Positions 61,501 through 64,000 of a stretch of 64,000 nt of DNA are shown one piece after another (position 1 is the stretch's first letter; every line of letters starts with the position of its first letter). This DNA is from Nymphalis io (lineage: Eukaryota > Arthropoda > Insecta > Lepidoptera > Nymphalidae). The position numbers and the translations under genes were made by a program. The notes beneath the pieces were generated by a model. The model worked only from the letters and a program-made list of their open reading frames with translations, was not told where the DNA came from and made no database searches. The stretch spans positions 12,648,001 to 12,712,000 of the forward strand of contig NC_065903.1 in NCBI RefSeq assembly GCF_905147045.1, in the 5' to 3' direction.

Positions 61501-62619
61501 AATATGCTATTAAGAAATTTTTATATCTTGTAGTTACAATTACTTATACTATTTTTGAATAATTATATATAGGCAGATAAATATATAAGAATACTCCTTA
61601 ACAATAAGACGATCGTGTTAAGGCTTCTTAAGAAAGAAATTGGTGAATAAAAAATCGTCGTGGATTGTATATTATAGCGTCGTGGTATTTTATAATTATT
61701 AAGTTTAATGTCGCATGCTGCTACCCAAGTCAAACAGACATATCAACATTTGTTTTTTATATAAAAGATCAAAACGAAAATTCTTAAGATTGAAGTTAAA
61801 TCAATCATTGCATAATAATATCATACGAGAAGAATGTTTATGAAATTACGTTTAATATAAATAATATTTTAAGCAACTTTTATACATGCTTTAACAGTCC
61901 TATGTTATTCAAAACGGTCCTATATTATCTATATGCATCCGACTCTGCAAAGTCAAGACACGCTTGCAATTATATCTACACTAAGTTGGAACGGAGAGCT
62001 AGTAGGTAATAAAGAAAAATTTATAAGACCACGTCTACGAGGTCTTAATGGAATAAAGATCATCATCCGAAGCTGGTCAATCGTTTTCAAGTAAACGAAG
62101 GCAGTCTTTTTCAATTTTCCATCACGTCCTGTAAAACTTCGCGTCGTATGATCTGAGTCACAAAAACAAACGGAACCCGGTTAGCGGCGTGGGAAAATTG
62201 CAAGACGGTATCCTATTTCTGGATTGACGACTCGCGTCTCTCGACCGAATCGATCAATGTTATTAGTGTCCAATCATTTTATATTTTTCTGATGAAATGT
62301 TACTCTTAAGGTTTGAACTAAAGTTTCATATCAATGCACTTTGAAAATTTTAACTTACAATATTTTTTTTTTTATTTTATGTTCATAGGTCTACAAAACA
62401 AAATGACAATCAAAAAATTTAAATGATTACATTTCTCTTGATGTAGACACGACATGCGTTTTTGATTAAGTGCGAAAAAAGCGTCTAGTCTGTGACAGCA
62501 ACAAAGACCTAAGCTTATAAGTTTTTTTTAATAGCTAAACAAATTAATCTATCGAAACAGTTTTTTTAAACTTTTTTTCAATGAATAATGGCATGAAGTA
62601 GCATGTTAATATTTATATA
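58564..62619. other. Spacer without recognisable genes
   Basis: Mostly AT-rich. Contains (AAAT)n near 59125-59157, a repeat E piece at 59225-59340, a G-rich block at 59928-59970, a (TG)n run at 60124-60138 and a 16-bp perfect inverted repeat at 61133-61148/61154-61169. The ORF 60420-60650 has no recognisable domain. Confidence 0.4.
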
Positions 62620-62730
62620 AGTCTTACTGCTAGGCCAAGACCTCTTTACTTGAGAGGAGAGTTAGGATCTTATTCCACAACGCTGCTGTAATGCGGTTTA
62701 GTGAGTTGCAGAATTTCATACGACACATAC
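62620..62730 (-). repeat. SINE-B fragment
   Basis: TACTGCTAGGCCAAGACCTC, TTATTCCACAACGCTGCTGTAATGCGG and GCAGAATTTCATACGACACATAC follow SINE-B order. Decayed. Confidence 0.65.
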
Positions 62731-63082
62731 GTATGTAGATTTTATCAAGATATAATATAAATATAATCTAAATTATAAGCCGGTAGCATTAAATTCAATT
62801 TAATCTTGTAAAACGCCGACTCAAAAGTACATTTGAAGAAAGTATGTGTATTTAAACGACTAAGATCGTAATAGTATGTGAGAGTTTACTTGAATAATGT
62901 AAATTTCAAGTTAATTTGATAAGTGGATGGTGAACACTCAGGCGGGATTTACACGGCGCTCTACACTACCTAAAAGCACTAGCATTTACTTCTTGAAACA
63001 TAGAACGAAGTTAAAAGATCTCTTCACGTAAAGATTTAATAACACGGCTACACGAACGCCGTCGGATAAACTTCTACATATC

Positions 63083-63110
63083 ACACACACACGCATATAC
63101 ACACACACAA
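63083..63110 (+). repeat. (AC)n microsatellite
   Basis: CACACACACACGCATATACACACACACA, imperfect. Confidence 0.85.
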
Positions 63111-63237
63111 ATAGGGTACTAGTAATTTATTCATAAATGACATAAATGACAAATGTCTAAGTTGAAATAACTTGGACATTTGTCTGTGGACATCATCATG
63201 TTTTTTATTATAAATATGTTGTTATCAAACATATATA

Positions 63238-63791
63238 GACAGAGGGGCATATGGGCCACCAGGTGGTGAGTGATCAACACAGCTCATAAACATTGTCACC
63301 TTAAGGCATATCAATGCAGGCAGGTCAATGCACCACTAACCTTAGGAACGAAGATGTTATGTCTCTTGTGCCTGCAGTTACACTGACTTCTCATCCATCT
63401 AACTCGTAAAGGTACTCGGTGAGGTAAATGACTAATGAGACTAACAGTTGTATTGTTGTCTTTCAATTATAAATTCAAAGTATAAAGTAAACATTTTTTT
63501 TTATTGGTGAGACAAAGATAATTTCAAAAGAAACGAGGAAAGAACAAAGTGAAAATTTGTTGTAAAGTTAATAATTACTTGTATTCGGTTCGGTGGTGCT
63601 CCCGAGGGTGTTTTCCTCTCGGCTTATAGCTGGCGTTTAGTTAACATTCCTGTTACATAGAACACGTTTGTAAACCGGCTCACTTACGCTTAATATGATA
63701 CAACAATCCTAAGTAGTGCTTTTTAGCGGTAGAATAAATGAGTGGGTGGTACCTACTCTGCCACCAAGAGCACAAAGCCCTCTCACCAAGG
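63238..63791 (-). repeat. SINE-A split by about 260 bp
   Basis: 63238-63410 (GGGGCATATGGGCCACCAGG to the CACTGACTTCTCATCC region) and 63673-63791 (ACCGGCTCACTTACG to CCCTCTCACCAAG) are consecutive parts of one diverged SINE-A copy. The sequence between is unassigned; I see no clear target-site duplication. Confidence 0.7.
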
Positions 63792-64000
63792 TATTTCTGT
63801 CTGCCGTATCTAATTATAACAATTCGTACAAATCATTAAGACGATTTTAATTAAAATTGTAAATTAAGTCCATACTAACGCTGCAAATAAACGACATAGA
63901 ACTGGCGGTTACGGACTAATTACGTTTTAAATTGTTTCTTATTTTATACAAAACACTGTAAAACATTTAACAACATTTGTCTATCGACTAGCATATATTT

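Overview
The window looks like AT-rich nuclear DNA from a lepidopteran insect, probably a butterfly. The reasons are spliced genes with GT-AG introns, abundant poly-A and tRNA-headed SINEs, a decayed RTE-clade non-LTR retrotransposon, and no prokaryotic gene layout. Most of the 64 kb is intergenic or intronic sequence filled with old interspersed repeats. Only three protein genes can be supported, plus one tRNA gene and two 5S rRNA genes or close 5S copies.

Region 1 (about 0.9-29.9 kb) holds two head-to-tail alanine aminotransferase (ALT) genes. The upstream gene (892-14104, 10 coding exons, 522 aa) has an Arg/Ser-rich N-terminus like a mitochondrial presequence. The downstream gene (22159-29425, 10 coding exons, 478 aa) lacks it and should be cytosolic. 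All nine intron positions and phases match, and eight exon pairs have identical lengths, so this is an old tandem gene duplication. The two products would catalyse alanine + 2-oxoglutarate <-> pyruvate + glutamate in different compartments. The second copy has diverged around the PLP lysine. About 8 kb of spacer between them carries SINE copies, a striking 20/40-bp minisatellite and a pair of direct repeats that may come from a decayed LTR-type element.

Region 2 (about 33.9-36.3 kb) holds a two-exon gene for a 191-aa THAP-type zinc finger protein. Its single intron has collected three SINE insertions.

Region 3 (38.7-42.2 kb) is a minus-strand RTE-type retrotransposon with APE endonuclease and reverse transcriptase. 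It is broken by frameshifts and split by a later SINE insertion.

Region 4 (43.4-47.6 kb) is a large inverted repeat. Each arm carries one 120-bp 5S rRNA sequence with shared flanks and a SINE at its outer edge. The left arm also contains a later LINE insertion that the right arm lacks. The two 5S copies appear to carry different defects: one lacks the upstream TATA segment, the other has a base change in box C.

Region 5 (47.6-64 kb) has no convincing protein gene. It carries a tRNA-Val(TAC) gene at 53.9 kb, a tRNA-derived SINE beside it, two long perfect hairpins near 54.4 and 54.7 kb, and scattered repeat fragments.

Repeat family names used here (SINE-A, SINE-B, repeats C to I) are local labels. 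No database search was possible. Exon boundaries were read by eye from splice signals, reading frame and agreement between the two ALT paralogs.
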